The position numbers and the translations under genes are program-made. Positions 45,584-54,455 of a stretch of 64,000 nt of DNA are shown here, in pieces; the first letter of the stretch is position 1; each line of letters begins with the position of its first letter. This DNA comes from Maricaulaceae bacterium (GTDB taxonomy: Bacteria > Pseudomonadota > Alphaproteobacteria > Caulobacterales > Maricaulaceae). The stretch spans positions 1 to 64,000 of the forward strand of contig JAHCJP010000002.1 of the NCBI GenBank assembly GCA_026126205.1, in the 5' to 3' direction. The notes under the pieces are model-generated. The model was given only the letters and a program-made list of their open reading frames with translations. It ran no database searches and was not told the DNA's origin.

Positions 45584-46216
45584 ATGATTGACGTAAAGAT
45601 CTGCGGGCTGACCGATGCGGCCGCCGTCGCCGCCGCCGTCACCGGCGGCGCGCGTTGGCTCGGCTTCGTCGTATTCCCGCCCAGCCCCCGGCATGTGACG
45701 CCGGCGCAAGCGGGCGAACTGGCCGCGGGCGCCGGCGGCGCGGAGACCGTCGCCGTCACCGTGGACGCGGACGACGCCCTGCTGTCCGAAATCCGGGACC
45801 GGATGCGGCCGGACTGGATCCAGCTTCACGGCGCCGAAACCCCGCCCCGCGCCCGCGCGGCGCGCACCTTCGCGCGGCGCGGCGTCATCAAGGCGCTTCC
45901 CGTTTCCAGCCCCGCCGACATAGCCGCCGCCAGGGCCTTCGAGGGCGCGGCGGACATGATCCTGTTCGACGCCCGCCCGCCGCAGGGCGCCAGCCGCCCC
46001 GGCGGTCATGGCGCCGCCTTCGACTGGCGCCTGCTGAATGACGCTGAGATTCCCCTGCCCTGGCTCTTGTCCGGGGGGCTTTCGCCCGCCAATCTCCGCG
46101 GCGCGATCGCCGCATCCGGGGCGCGGGCCGTGGACGTCTCCTCGGGCGTCGAGACGGCGCCGGGCGTGAAGGATGCGAACCTGATCGCGCGGTTTCTGGC
46201 CGCCGCGCGCGGCTGA
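45584..46216 (+). CDS. trpF: Phosphoribosylanthranilate isomerase
   Basis: A 210-residue TIM barrel catalysing the third step from anthranilate in tryptophan synthesis. Motifs are VKICGLTDAAAV (catalytic Cys), GFVVFPPSPRHV, LDWIQLHG-like PDWIQLHGAETPP, ILFDARPP, and WLLSGGLSPANL near the end with VDVSSGVETAPGVKD. It is the first gene of trpF-trpB-trpA-accD-folC. Usg, which adjoins trpF in Caulobacter, is not here. Confidence 0.95.
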   Translation: MIDVKICGLTDAAAVAAAVTGGARWLGFVVFPPSPRHVTPAQAGELAAGAGGAETVAVTVDADDALLSEIRDRMRPDWIQLHGAETPPRARAARTFARRGVIKALPVSSPADIAAARAFEGAADMILFDARPPQGASRPGGHGAAFDWRLLNDAEIPLPWLLSGGLSPANLRGAIAASGARAVDVSSGVETAPGVKDANLIARFLAAARG

Positions 46217-46231
46217 TCACGGGGGAATGGC

Positions 46232-47446
46232 GTGACCCAGCGGCCCAACGCCTTTTCGCAATGGCCGGACGCGCGCGGACGCTTTGGCGAGTATGGCGGG
46301 CGTTTCGTGGCCGAGACGCTGATGCCGAACGTGCTGCGGCTGGAGGCGGCCTATGAGGCCGCGAAGACCGACCCCGCCTTCCTGAAGGATTTCGACGATT
46401 TCGCCCGCGACTTCATCGGCCGGCCCAGCCCGCTGTATTTCGCCGAGCGCCTGACCGAAGCCTTCGGCGGCGCGCGCATCTGGTTCAAGCGCGACGAGCT
46501 GAACCACACCGGCGCCCACAAGATCAACAACTGCCTGGGCCAGGTGCTGCTGGCCCGCCGCATGGGCGCATCGCGCATCATCGCCGAGACCGGCGCAGGC
46601 CAGCACGGCGTGGCCACGGCGACGGTGGCGGCGCGCTTCGGCCTGCCCTGCGTGGTCTATATGGGCGCGACCGACATCGAGCGGCAGAAACCCAACGTGT
46701 TCCGCATGAAGCTGCTGGGGGCGGAGGTGATTCCCGTCACCTCCGGAACCGGCACGCTGAAAGACGCGATGAACGAGGCGCTGCGCGACTGGGTGACGAA
46801 CGTGAAGGACACCTTCTACGTCATCGGCACCGTGGCCGGCCCGCACCCCTATCCGGCGATGGTGCGCGACTTCCAGAGCGTGATCGGCCGCGAGGCGCGG
46901 GCGCAGATGCTGGAGCGCGAGGGCCGCCTGCCCGACGCCGCCGTCGCCTGCATCGGCGGCGGGTCGAACGCCATGGGCCTGTTTCATCCCTTCCTCGAGG
47001 ATGAATCGGTGCGCCTGATCGGGGTGGAGGCCGCAGGCGAAGGCGTGGACACCGGCCGCCACGCCGCGTCGCTGAACGGCGGCAGGCCGGGCATTCTGCA
47101 TGGCAACCGCACCTATCTGCTGCAGGACGATGACGGCCAGATCATCGACGCGCACTCGATCTCGGCCGGGCTGGACTATCCCGGCATCGGCCCCGAACAC
47201 GCCTTCCTGCACGACAGCGGGCGGGCGGAATATGTCTCGGCCACCGACGCCGAGGCGCTGGAGATGTTCCAGCTCTGCTCGAAGCTGGAGGGCATCATCC
47301 CGGCGCTGGAGCCGGCCCATGCCCTGGCCCGCGTGCGCGACCTGGCGGCGGAGCTGGGGCCGGACGGCCTGATCCTGATGAACATGTGCGGCCGCGGCGA
47401 CAAGGACGTGTTCGCGGTGGCGGAGCATCTGGGAGAGCGGCTGTGA
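46232..47446 (+). CDS. trpB: Tryptophan synthase beta chain
   Basis: A 404-residue PLP enzyme joining indole and serine. The PLP lysine is in HTGAHKINN, followed by [36 protein letters not shown] and [14 protein letters not shown]. It starts with GTG at 46232 preceded by GGGGGA. It lies 15 bases after trpF and overlaps the start of trpA. Confidence 0.97.
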   Translation: MTQRPNAFSQWPDARGRFGEYGGRFVAETLMPNVLRLEAAYEAAKTDPAFLKDFDDFARDFIGRPSPLYFAERLTEAFGGARIWFKRDELNHTGAHKINNCLGQVLLARRMGASRIIAETGAGQHGVATATVAARFGLPCVVYMGATDIERQKPNVFRMKLLGAEVIPVTSGTGTLKDAMNEALRDWVTNVKDTFYVIGTVAGPHPYPAMVRDFQSVIGREARAQMLEREGRLPDAAVACIGGGSNAMGLFHPFLEDESVRLIGVEAAGEGVDTGRHAASLNGGRPGILHGNRTYLLQDDDGQIIDAHSISAGLDYPGIGPEHAFLHDSGRAEYVSATDAEALEMFQLCSKLEGIIPALEPAHALARVRDLAAELGPDGLILMNMCGRGDKDVFAVAEHLGERL

Positions 47447-48231
47447 ACCGCCTCTCCGCCGCCTTCGCCCGGCTGAAAGCCGAGGACCGGGCCGGTTTCG
47501 TCGCCTATGTGATGGCGGGCGACCCGGACGCCGGCGCGTCCGCGGCGCTGCTGGACGCCCTGCCGACCGCCGGCGCCGACGTGATCGAGCTGGGCGTGCC
47601 CTTCACCGATCCGATGGCCGATGGCGCGGCGATCCAGGCCGCGGCCTTGCGGGCGCTGAACGCCGGCATGACTTTGAAGGGCGTTCTGAAGCTGGCGGCG
47701 GGCTTTCGCGCGCAGCATGCCGAAACGCCGCTGGTGCTGATGGGCTACGCCAACCCGTTTCATGCTTACGGTTTTTCCGCCTTCGCGGCGGATGCAGCGC
47801 GCGCGGGAGTGGACGGCGTCATCTGCGTCGACCTGCCGCCGGAGGAGGATGCGGAATTGCGCCAGGCGCTGGCCGAAAACGGCGTCGCGCTGATCCGTCT
47901 CGCCACGCCGACCACGGATGATGCGCGCCTGCCGCGCGTGGTCGCGGACACGACGGGCTTCGTCTATTACGTCTCCACCACCGGGGTCACCGGCGCCGCG
48001 ACCGGCGCCGCGGCCGAGGTGGGGGCGGCCGTCGCCCGCATCCGCGCCGCGTCGGGCTTGCCCGTGGCGGTCGGTTTCGGGGTAAGGTCGCCGGAACAGG
48101 CTGCGGCCATCGCCCGCGCCGCCGATGCGGTGGTCGTGGGCTCGGCCATCGTCGCCGCCAATCATGACGGCGGCGCGGACGCGGCCCTGAAACTGGTGAG
48201 TGAGCTTTCCGGCGCGGTGCGAGGCGCATGA
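47443..48231 (+). CDS. trpA: Tryptophan synthase alpha chain
   Basis: A 262-residue TIM barrel producing indole from indole-glycerol phosphate, channelled to TrpB. Motifs are [25 protein letters not shown] (catalytic acidic residues), [38 protein letters not shown] and [13 protein letters not shown]. The start is GTG at 47443 within the trpB stop (GTGA). The stop overlaps the accD ATG (48228-48231). Confidence 0.96.
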   Translation: MNRLSAAFARLKAEDRAGFVAYVMAGDPDAGASAALLDALPTAGADVIELGVPFTDPMADGAAIQAAALRALNAGMTLKGVLKLAAGFRAQHAETPLVLMGYANPFHAYGFSAFAADAARAGVDGVICVDLPPEEDAELRQALAENGVALIRLATPTTDDARLPRVVADTTGFVYYVSTTGVTGAATGAAAEVGAAVARIRAASGLPVAVGFGVRSPEQAAAIARAADAVVVGSAIVAANHDGGADAALKLVSELSGAVRGA

Positions 48232-49166
48232 AGGACGAACAGAAACCCAACTGGCTGGCGAAGCTGACCCCGCCCGGGGTGTCGAAAATGTTCGCCAAGC
48301 GCGACACGCCCGAGCATCTGTGGGTGAAATGCCCCGTCTCCGGCGAGATGGTATTCCACAAGGATCTCGAGGCCGGGCTGTATGTGACGCCCGCCGGCCA
48401 TCACATGCGCATCGGCCCGGACCTGCGCTTCAAATTCACCTTCGACGGCGCCCGGCGCGAGGTGGAGATACCTGACGTTCCCCGCGACCCGCTGAAATTC
48501 AAGGACGACAAGCCCTATGGCTCGCGCCTGACAGCGGCGCGCAAGAAAACCGGCCGCGACGACGCCATGGCCATTGGCGTCGGCCAGATCGGCGGCGTGG
48601 AGACCGTCGTGCTGGTGCAGGATTTCGGCTTCATGGGCGGATCGCTGGGCATGGCGGCGGGCGAAGGCTTCATCACCGCCGCCGAGACCGCCGTGAAACT
48701 GCGCGCGCCGCTGGTGGTGTTTTCAGCCGCGGGCGGGGCGCGAATGCAGGAGGGCGCGCTGTCGCTGATGCAGATGCCGCGCACCACGCTGGCGGTGCAG
48801 GATCTGAAAGACGCGCGCCTGCCCTATATCGTCGTGCTGACCGACCCCACCACCGGCGGGGTCACGGCCAGCTACGCCATGCTGGGCGACGTGCACCTGG
48901 CCGAGCCGGGCGCGCTGATCGGCTTCGCCGGGCCGCGCGTAATCGAACAGACCATCCGCGAGAAACTGCCCGAAGGCTTCCAGCGCGCCGAATACCTGCT
49001 GCAGAAGGGCATGGTGGACCGCGTGGTGCATCGCCGCGACCTGCGCGCTGTGCTGGCCCGCATGCTGCGGGTGATGCTGAAGCGCCCGCCCGCGCCCGCC
49101 GGGGCGCTGGCTGTCGCGCCCGCCGCCGCGCCGCAGGTTCCCGTGCCGGCGCCGAAATCCGGATAG
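48228..49166 (+). CDS. accD: Acetyl-CoA carboxylase carboxyltransferase subunit beta
   Basis: A 312-residue subunit that transfers carboxylate from biotin to acetyl-CoA for fatty-acid synthesis. The carboxyltransferase core is intact: [60 protein letters not shown] and [12 protein letters not shown]. The N-terminal zinc ribbon is degenerate: the segment around [16 protein letters not shown] and YVTPAGHHM keeps one of the four Cys. Related alphaproteobacterial sequences show the same loss as far as I recall. A proline/alanine tail ends the chain. Coupled to trpA. Confidence 0.96.
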   Translation: MKDEQKPNWLAKLTPPGVSKMFAKRDTPEHLWVKCPVSGEMVFHKDLEAGLYVTPAGHHMRIGPDLRFKFTFDGARREVEIPDVPRDPLKFKDDKPYGSRLTAARKKTGRDDAMAIGVGQIGGVETVVLVQDFGFMGGSLGMAAGEGFITAAETAVKLRAPLVVFSAAGGARMQEGALSLMQMPRTTLAVQDLKDARLPYIVVLTDPTTGGVTASYAMLGDVHLAEPGALIGFAGPRVIEQTIREKLPEGFQRAEYLLQKGMVDRVVHRRDLRAVLARMLRVMLKRPPAPAGALAVAPAAAPQVPVPAPKSG

Positions 49167-49172
49167 CCGCCA

Positions 49173-50489
49173 GTGGACGACCTTCAGGCCGTGCTGGCCC
49201 GGCTGGCGCGGCTGCACCCGAAAATGATCGACCTGTCGCTGGGCCGCCTGGCGCGCCTGCTGGATGCGCTCGGCCGCCCGCAGGACCGGCTGCCGCCCGT
49301 GGCGCATGTCGCCGGCACCAACGGCAAGGGCTCGGTCTGCGCCTTTCTGAAAGCGATGTGCGAGGCGGCGGGCGAGCGCGTGCATGTCTACACCTCGCCG
49401 CATCTGGTGCGTTTCAACGAACGCATCGTGCTGGCCGGGCGGCAGGTATCCGACGCCGCCCTGATCAAGGCGTTTGAGCGCTGCGAGGCGGCCAATAACG
49501 GCCAGCCGGTCACCTTTTTCGAAATCACCACCGCTGCGGCCTTCCTGCTGTTCGCCGAAACCCCGGCGGACCGGCTGGTGCTGGAGGTCGGCCTCGGCGG
49601 CCGTTTCGACGCGACGAACGTGATCGGCAAGCCCGCCGTCAGCGTGGTGACGCCGGTCAGCCTCGATCATCAGGAATTTCTCGGCCCGGACATAACCGCC
49701 ATCGCCGGCGAAAAGGCGGGCATTTTCAAGCCCGGCGCTGCCGCCGTCATCGGCCGGCAGGAGGAAGAGGCCGAACGCGCCCTGCTGGCCGGGGCGATGC
49801 GCGCCGGGGCCGCGCCGGTGAAGCTGTGGGACCGCGACTATCATGTGCGCGTCGAGCATGACCGGCTGGTCTATGAGGAAGAGGCGCTGGTCTGGGACAT
49901 GCCGCTTCCCGGCCTGGCCGGCGCCCATCAGGTGGAGAACGCCGGGGCGGCGCTGGCCGCGGCGCGGCTGCTGGGCCTGCCCGAACCCGCGGCGCGCGCC
50001 GGGCTGCGCGAGGCGCGCTGGCCGGGGCGCCTGCACAGGCTGACCACGGGGCCGCTGGCGGACATCGCCGCGCAGGCGGGGGCGGAGCTATGGCTGGACG
50101 GCGGGCATAACCCGGCGGCGGGGGCGGCGCTGGCGCGGGCGATGGCGGATCTGGAGGCGCAGCGCCCCCGGCCGCTGGTGCTGGTCTGCGGCTTTTCGCC
50201 GAACAAGGACGCGCGCGGCTTCCTTGCCCCGTTCGCGGGACTGGTGCGGCGCGTGATCGCACTGGCGTTCGAGACCGGGCGCGACGGGTCGATGAGCGCC
50301 GAATCCGCCGTGCTGGCGGCGAAGCTGGCCGGGCTGAACGCCCAGACTGCGCAATCGCTGGCCGGAGCAGTGGAGAACGCGGCGCAGGAAACCCCGGCGC
50401 CGCGCATCCTGATCTGCGGTTCACTGTATCTGGCGGGCGAGGCTCTGGCTCTCGCCGAAGGCCTGCGCCCGCACAAGACGGCGGGCTGA
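49173..50489 (+). CDS. folC: Bifunctional dihydrofolate synthase / folylpolyglutamate synthase
   Basis: A 438-residue Mur-ligase-like enzyme that adds glutamate to folates. The P-loop is HVAGTNGKGSVCAF, followed by YTSPHLVRFNERI, FEITTAAAFLLFAE, LEVGLGGRFDATN, SLDHQEFLG and, in the C-terminal domain, LDGGHNPAAG and VCGFSPNKD. It starts with GTG at 49173, six bases after accD, and converges on trxA with two bases between the stops. Confidence 0.95.
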   Translation: MDDLQAVLARLARLHPKMIDLSLGRLARLLDALGRPQDRLPPVAHVAGTNGKGSVCAFLKAMCEAAGERVHVYTSPHLVRFNERIVLAGRQVSDAALIKAFERCEAANNGQPVTFFEITTAAAFLLFAETPADRLVLEVGLGGRFDATNVIGKPAVSVVTPVSLDHQEFLGPDITAIAGEKAGIFKPGAAAVIGRQEEEAERALLAGAMRAGAAPVKLWDRDYHVRVEHDRLVYEEEALVWDMPLPGLAGAHQVENAGAALAAARLLGLPEPAARAGLREARWPGRLHRLTTGPLADIAAQAGAELWLDGGHNPAAGAALARAMADLEAQRPRPLVLVCGFSPNKDARGFLAPFAGLVRRVIALAFETGRDGSMSAESAVLAAKLAGLNAQTAQSLAGAVENAAQETPAPRILICGSLYLAGEALALAEGLRPHKTAG

Positions 50490-50491
50490 CC

Positions 50492-50815
50492 CTATGCCAG
50501 CGCCTGTTCGATCCACTCGCTGATCTTGCCCTTGGCCATGGCGCCGACCTTGGTCGACACCACATCGCCGTTCTTGAAGATCATCAGCGTCGGGATGCCG
50601 CGCACGCCATACTTTCCCGGCATGTGCGGGTTGTCGTCGATATTCAGCTTGGCGATGGTCACTTTGCCGTTCAGCTCTTTCGAAATCTCTTCCAGCGCGG
50701 GCGCGATCTGCTTGCACGGCCCGCACCATTCCGCCCAGAAATCCACCAGCACCGGGCCGGAGGCGTTCAGAACGTCGGTTTCGAAGGATTCGTCGCTGAC
50801 CGCTTTGGTCGCCAT
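50492..50815 (-). CDS. trxA: Thioredoxin
   Basis: A 107-residue dithiol protein with active site [13 protein letters not shown], cis-Pro in [12 protein letters not shown] and a normal thioredoxin length. A GAGGAG ribosome site lies seven bases before the ATG at 50815. It is on the same strand as addA, 73 bases downstream of it. Confidence 0.97.
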   Translation of the reverse strand: MATKAVSDESFETDVLNASGPVLVDFWAEWCGPCKQIAPALEEISKELNGKVTIAKLNIDDNPHMPGKYGVRGIPTLMIFKNGDVVSTKVGAMAKGKISEWIEQALA

Positions 50816-50888
50816 CGCAAGGCTCCTCTGGTTACGGCTCGGCCGCCGGAATCGGCTGGCCATGACCTATGAAGGCGAGCGCCCGCCG

Positions 50889-53800
50889 TCAAGGCGTGCG
50901 CGGCGCCAGCGCCTGGTCCAGCAACGCGTCAGGCAGGGCCATCAGGCTGGGCCCGTCGGTCCACAGCAATGCGCAGCGGACGGTCTTGCCGGGGTGGATG
51001 GCGCGCAGCAGGGCGCGGTATCCCGCCATCTGGGCCAGATAGGCCCGGCCTGCCTCCTCCGCCCGCGCCGGCGGGGGACGGTTGGTCTTGTAGTCGACAA
51101 TCAGAACCTTGTGATCCGTCACCACCAGCCGGTCGGCCTGGCCATAGAGCACCGTGCCGGCGGGCAGGCCCGGCGCGGCGCCGGCGAGACCCACCTCGGC
51201 CCGGCTTCCGGGGCCGAACAGGGCCGCGAACGCGGGCTCGGCGATCACGCGCAGCGTCTCAGCGGCGATTTCGGCGCGCTGGTCTTCGCTCAGATCCGCC
51301 TGGGCGGAGAGATATTTCGCCGCCGCCTGCGCCCGCCGCGCTTCGGGCAGGTCGGGCAGCGTCTGCAGCAGTTTGTGGATCAGCGCGCCGCGGCGATAGC
51401 GCGCCCCTGACTGCGCCTGCAGCGGCGACAGGGCCGGAGGCGGTTCGGCGTCCTCGGCCAGATGCGAGGGCGCGACCGGGCGGCGCGAGGGCGCCTCGGC
51501 GGGCGCGGGCGCACTGGCCCAGCCCGGAACTGCGACGGCGGTCACAGAATCCGTCTGTGGGCCCAGGTGATCGGGCGCGGGGCCGAAGCGGCGAGCCGCC
51601 AGCAGCGTTCCATCTTCCGCCCTCACCGGGCTTTCGCATTCGGTCCAGTCTGCGCCGCGCCACAGATCGTCCAGCCGCGCATACCAGCTGTCCTTGCTGA
51701 AGCCATCCTTCCGGTTGCCCTGCGCCCATCCGCAGACGATCACACGCTGCCGCGCCCGCGTCAGCGCCACATACAGCAGCCGCGCATGTTCACCCGTCTG
51801 GACCAGCGCCGCCTTCAAACGCAGCTCTTCGGCCACCCAAGGGGGATCATCAGCAGCCGTCGGCGACCAGACAATCCCGCAGCCGGCGTCCAGAAACAGG
51901 CCATCGCCGCGCCGCCCGCCGGGCGCGGAAGTGGTGTCCGGCAGGATCACCACCGGCGCCTCCAGCCCTTTCGATCCATGCACGGTCATCACCCGCACCG
52001 CGCCTCGCGCCTCCTCCATCTCGCGCCGGATCTCGCCGGCGTCGGCGGCGATCCCCGCGATGAAGCGCGCGAGCGAAGGGGCGGTCTCGCGCTCATGCAG
52101 CAGCGCGCGAGCCAGAAACTCCTCCGCCGCGTCGCGCGCTTCCTCGCCGAGGCGGTTGAACAGCCGGGCGAGATATGTATCGCCGCTTGGCGAAGGCGCG
52201 TTCAGAAATGCCGCGAAAAAGGCATGAACACCGCGCGTTTCAGCCACGGCGCGCACCTGTTCCAGCGCCACCTTCGCCTCGGCGAAGCGCACATCATCGC
52301 TGACACGCAGCGCCTCCCACAGCGTGGACGGACGCTTGTGCGCAAGGTCGAACAGCGCCGCGTCATCAATTGCCATCGGCCCGCCCTTCGGCTGGAAGAA
52401 CGGGCTTTTCAACAGCTCGGCCAGATTGAGATCGTCCTGCGGGTTGAGAGCGAATTTCGCCAGCGTCACAAGATCCTGCGCCACGGTCTGCTGGGTCAGC
52501 ACCATGCGGTCCGCCCCGGCGACCGGAACGCGCTGCTTCTTCAACTGCCGGATCAGTTCATCAAAGAACCCGCCGCTGCGCTGGCGCACCAGCACCATGA
52601 CATCTTGCGGACCGACCGGGCGCGGCGCGGCGTCCGGCCCATCCTGCACCGCGTCTCCCCGGTCCAGCATCGCCTTGATTTCACCGGCCAGAATGGCGGC
52701 AAGCCGATTTCGGGCCGAGTTCGGGGCCTCCGCATCGACCGGGTCCAGCGGGTGCGGGTCCTCGCGCCGCTCCGGCGCCGGAACCAGCGGCCAGATCTCG
52801 GCGCAGCCCGGCGCGCCGGAGAAGGCCGCTTCATGGGCGTGATAGGCTGTGAAGGCGTGCGGGGCGGCATAACCCTGCGCCGGGCCGGCGTCTTCGGCTT
52901 CAGCGGCGGCGAGGAATTTCACCTCCGGCGCGGCTCCTGCGGCGGCGGTTGCGGGCGGATGCGCCTCGGGCCGGAACGCTGCGTCCACAGCCGCCAGAAC
53001 CTGCGGGGCGGAGCGGAAGGACACGGTCAGCGCCGGGGCGGCGTAAGCCTGTCCGGCGGCGGCCGCCATTTCGCGCATCTCCAGTCCGGCGGCGCTGAAT
53101 ATCCCCGGATCTGCGCCCTGGAAGGAATAGATCGACTGTTTCTCGTCGCCGACGCAGAACAGGGTGCGCGGCCGCTCCGCCCAGCGCTCATGGCCCTCGC
53201 CGGAGAAGAATTCCTCCGCCAGCGCGCGGATCACCGCCCATTGCTTCGGCGCGGTGTCCTGCGCCTCGTCGACCAGGATGTGCGCCACGCCGCCATCCAT
53301 CTTGTAGCGCACCCAGTCGCGCGCGCCGGCGCGAGTCAACAGCGCCGCGGCGGCGTCGATCTGGTCGGCGAAGTCCACCTTGCGGGCGCGCTGCAGGCGG
53401 GCTGCAAAGGCCGCGGCGTAACGCGGGGCGAGCGTCATCGCCGCCTCGCTGGCCTCGGCCACGCGCAGGGCCCGCACCCGGTCGCGCGCGGCGACCATGC
53501 GGTCCTGCTCATCGGCCAGAAGTTTCGCGATTTCAGGGTGCGCGCCTGCGAACCCCTTGGTGCAGACCGACGCCAGCGGCTCGCCCTTTTTGGTTAAGAA
53601 CGCCGTCAGATAGACATCGAAAGCAGATGCCGGGCCGGCCGATGCAAGCGCCGCCCGAAGCACCGCCCCGCGATCACGATCGGTTGGCTTTTCCGCAGCC
53701 TCCAGCTCCGCCGCCGCCGATTCCAGCGCCGCTTTCGGCGCCGCGTCCCACGCCGCCGCCATCGCCTGCTGCGCGGTCAGGCCCGGCGGAACGCTCAGTG

Positions 53801-54455
53801 CGTCGCGCAAACGGGCGCTCATCGCATCCGGGGCATCGAAGGCGGCGATCTCGTGCCGGTTGGCGGCGGCGAAGGCGAACAGGTTATCCAGCGCCTCGGC
53901 GCTGATCGCCACGCAGGCCTCCAGCGCCGCGTTCAACGCCGCATCGCCAGCGCAGGCGCGCAGAACCTCGGCCCGCGCCGCGCGCGCAATCTCCGCCTCA
54001 GCCGCGCCATCGGCGACACCGAACCCCGGCGGCAGGCCGGCCTCGACCGGGAAACGGCGCAACAGGCGTTCGCAGAAACTGTGGATGGTCTGCACCGAAA
54101 GCCCGCCCGGCGTCTCCAGCGCGCGGGCGAACAGTTTGCGCGCCTCCGACAGCAGCTTGCGATCAGCGCCTTCAATTCCTGTCAGATCATGCAGCGCCTT
54201 GGTAAGGCTGTCGTCCGACGCCACCGACCAGCGCCCCAGCACGCCGAACAGCCGCGACTTCATCTCGCCCGCCGCGGCCTTGGTGTAGGTCAGGCACAAA
54301 ATAGTCTCCGGCGCGGCGCCGGAAAGCAGCAGCCGCGCCACACGATCAACCAGCACCTTGGTTTTTCCTGAACCCGCATTCGCTTGCGCGAACACATGCG
54401 CGGCCGGATGCGCCGCGGTCTGCTGGGCGGCGCCGGCGCGGGTGACGGCGCTCAT
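50889..54455 (-). CDS. addA: AddA, helicase-nuclease of the AddAB recombination complex
   Basis: A 1188-residue UvrD-like helicase plus RecB-type nuclease. Walker A is AQANAGSGKTKVLVDR; motif II is HILVDEAQDTAPKQW; later motifs include CVGDEKQSIYSFQGADP, MTVHGSKGLEAPVVILPD and LLYVALTRARQRV. The nuclease motif is VLIVDYKTNRPPPA. AddAB resects double-strand breaks and loads RecA. The ATG at 54455 overlaps the addB stop (ATGA), so the subunits are translationally coupled. Confidence 0.95.
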   Translation of the reverse strand: MSAVTRAGAAQQTAAHPAAHVFAQANAGSGKTKVLVDRVARLLLSGAAPETILCLTYTKAAAGEMKSRLFGVLGRWSVASDDSLTKALHDLTGIEGADRKLLSEARKLFARALETPGGLSVQTIHSFCERLLRRFPVEAGLPPGFGVADGAAEAEIARAARAEVLRACAGDAALNAALEACVAISAEALDNLFAFAAANRHEIAAFDAPDAMSARLRDALSVPPGLTAQQAMAAAWDAAPKAALESAAAELEAAEKPTDRDRGAVLRAALASAGPASAFDVYLTAFLTKKGEPLASVCTKGFAGAHPEIAKLLADEQDRMVAARDRVRALRVAEASEAAMTLAPRYAAAFAARLQRARKVDFADQIDAAAALLTRAGARDWVRYKMDGGVAHILVDEAQDTAPKQWAVIRALAEEFFSGEGHERWAERPRTLFCVGDEKQSIYSFQGADPGIFSAAGLEMREMAAAAGQAYAAPALTVSFRSAPQVLAAVDAAFRPEAHPPATAAAGAAPEVKFLAAAEAEDAGPAQGYAAPHAFTAYHAHEAAFSGAPGCAEIWPLVPAPERREDPHPLDPVDAEAPNSARNRLAAILAGEIKAMLDRGDAVQDGPDAAPRPVGPQDVMVLVRQRSGGFFDELIRQLKKQRVPVAGADRMVLTQQTVAQDLVTLAKFALNPQDDLNLAELLKSPFFQPKGGPMAIDDAALFDLAHKRPSTLWEALRVSDDVRFAEAKVALEQVRAVAETRGVHAFFAAFLNAPSPSGDTYLARLFNRLGEEARDAAEEFLARALLHERETAPSLARFIAGIAADAGEIRREMEEARGAVRVMTVHGSKGLEAPVVILPDTTSAPGGRRGDGLFLDAGCGIVWSPTAADDPPWVAEELRLKAALVQTGEHARLLYVALTRARQRVIVCGWAQGNRKDGFSKDSWYARLDDLWRGADWTECESPVRAEDGTLLAARRFGPAPDHLGPQTDSVTAVAVPGWASAPAPAEAPSRRPVAPSHLAEDAEPPPALSPLQAQSGARYRRGALIHKLLQTLPDLPEARRAQAAAKYLSAQADLSEDQRAEIAAETLRVIAEPAFAALFGPGSRAEVGLAGAAPGLPAGTVLYGQADRLVVTDHKVLIVDYKTNRPPPARAEEAGRAYLAQMAGYRALLRAIHPGKTVRCALLWTDGPSLMALPDALLDQALAPRTP

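Noticed and set aside
48228..49166. AccD as a decaying gene because of missing zinc-ribbon Cys
   Set aside because: The reading frame, catalytic core and operon coupling are intact, and the same loss is remembered from other Alphaproteobacteria.
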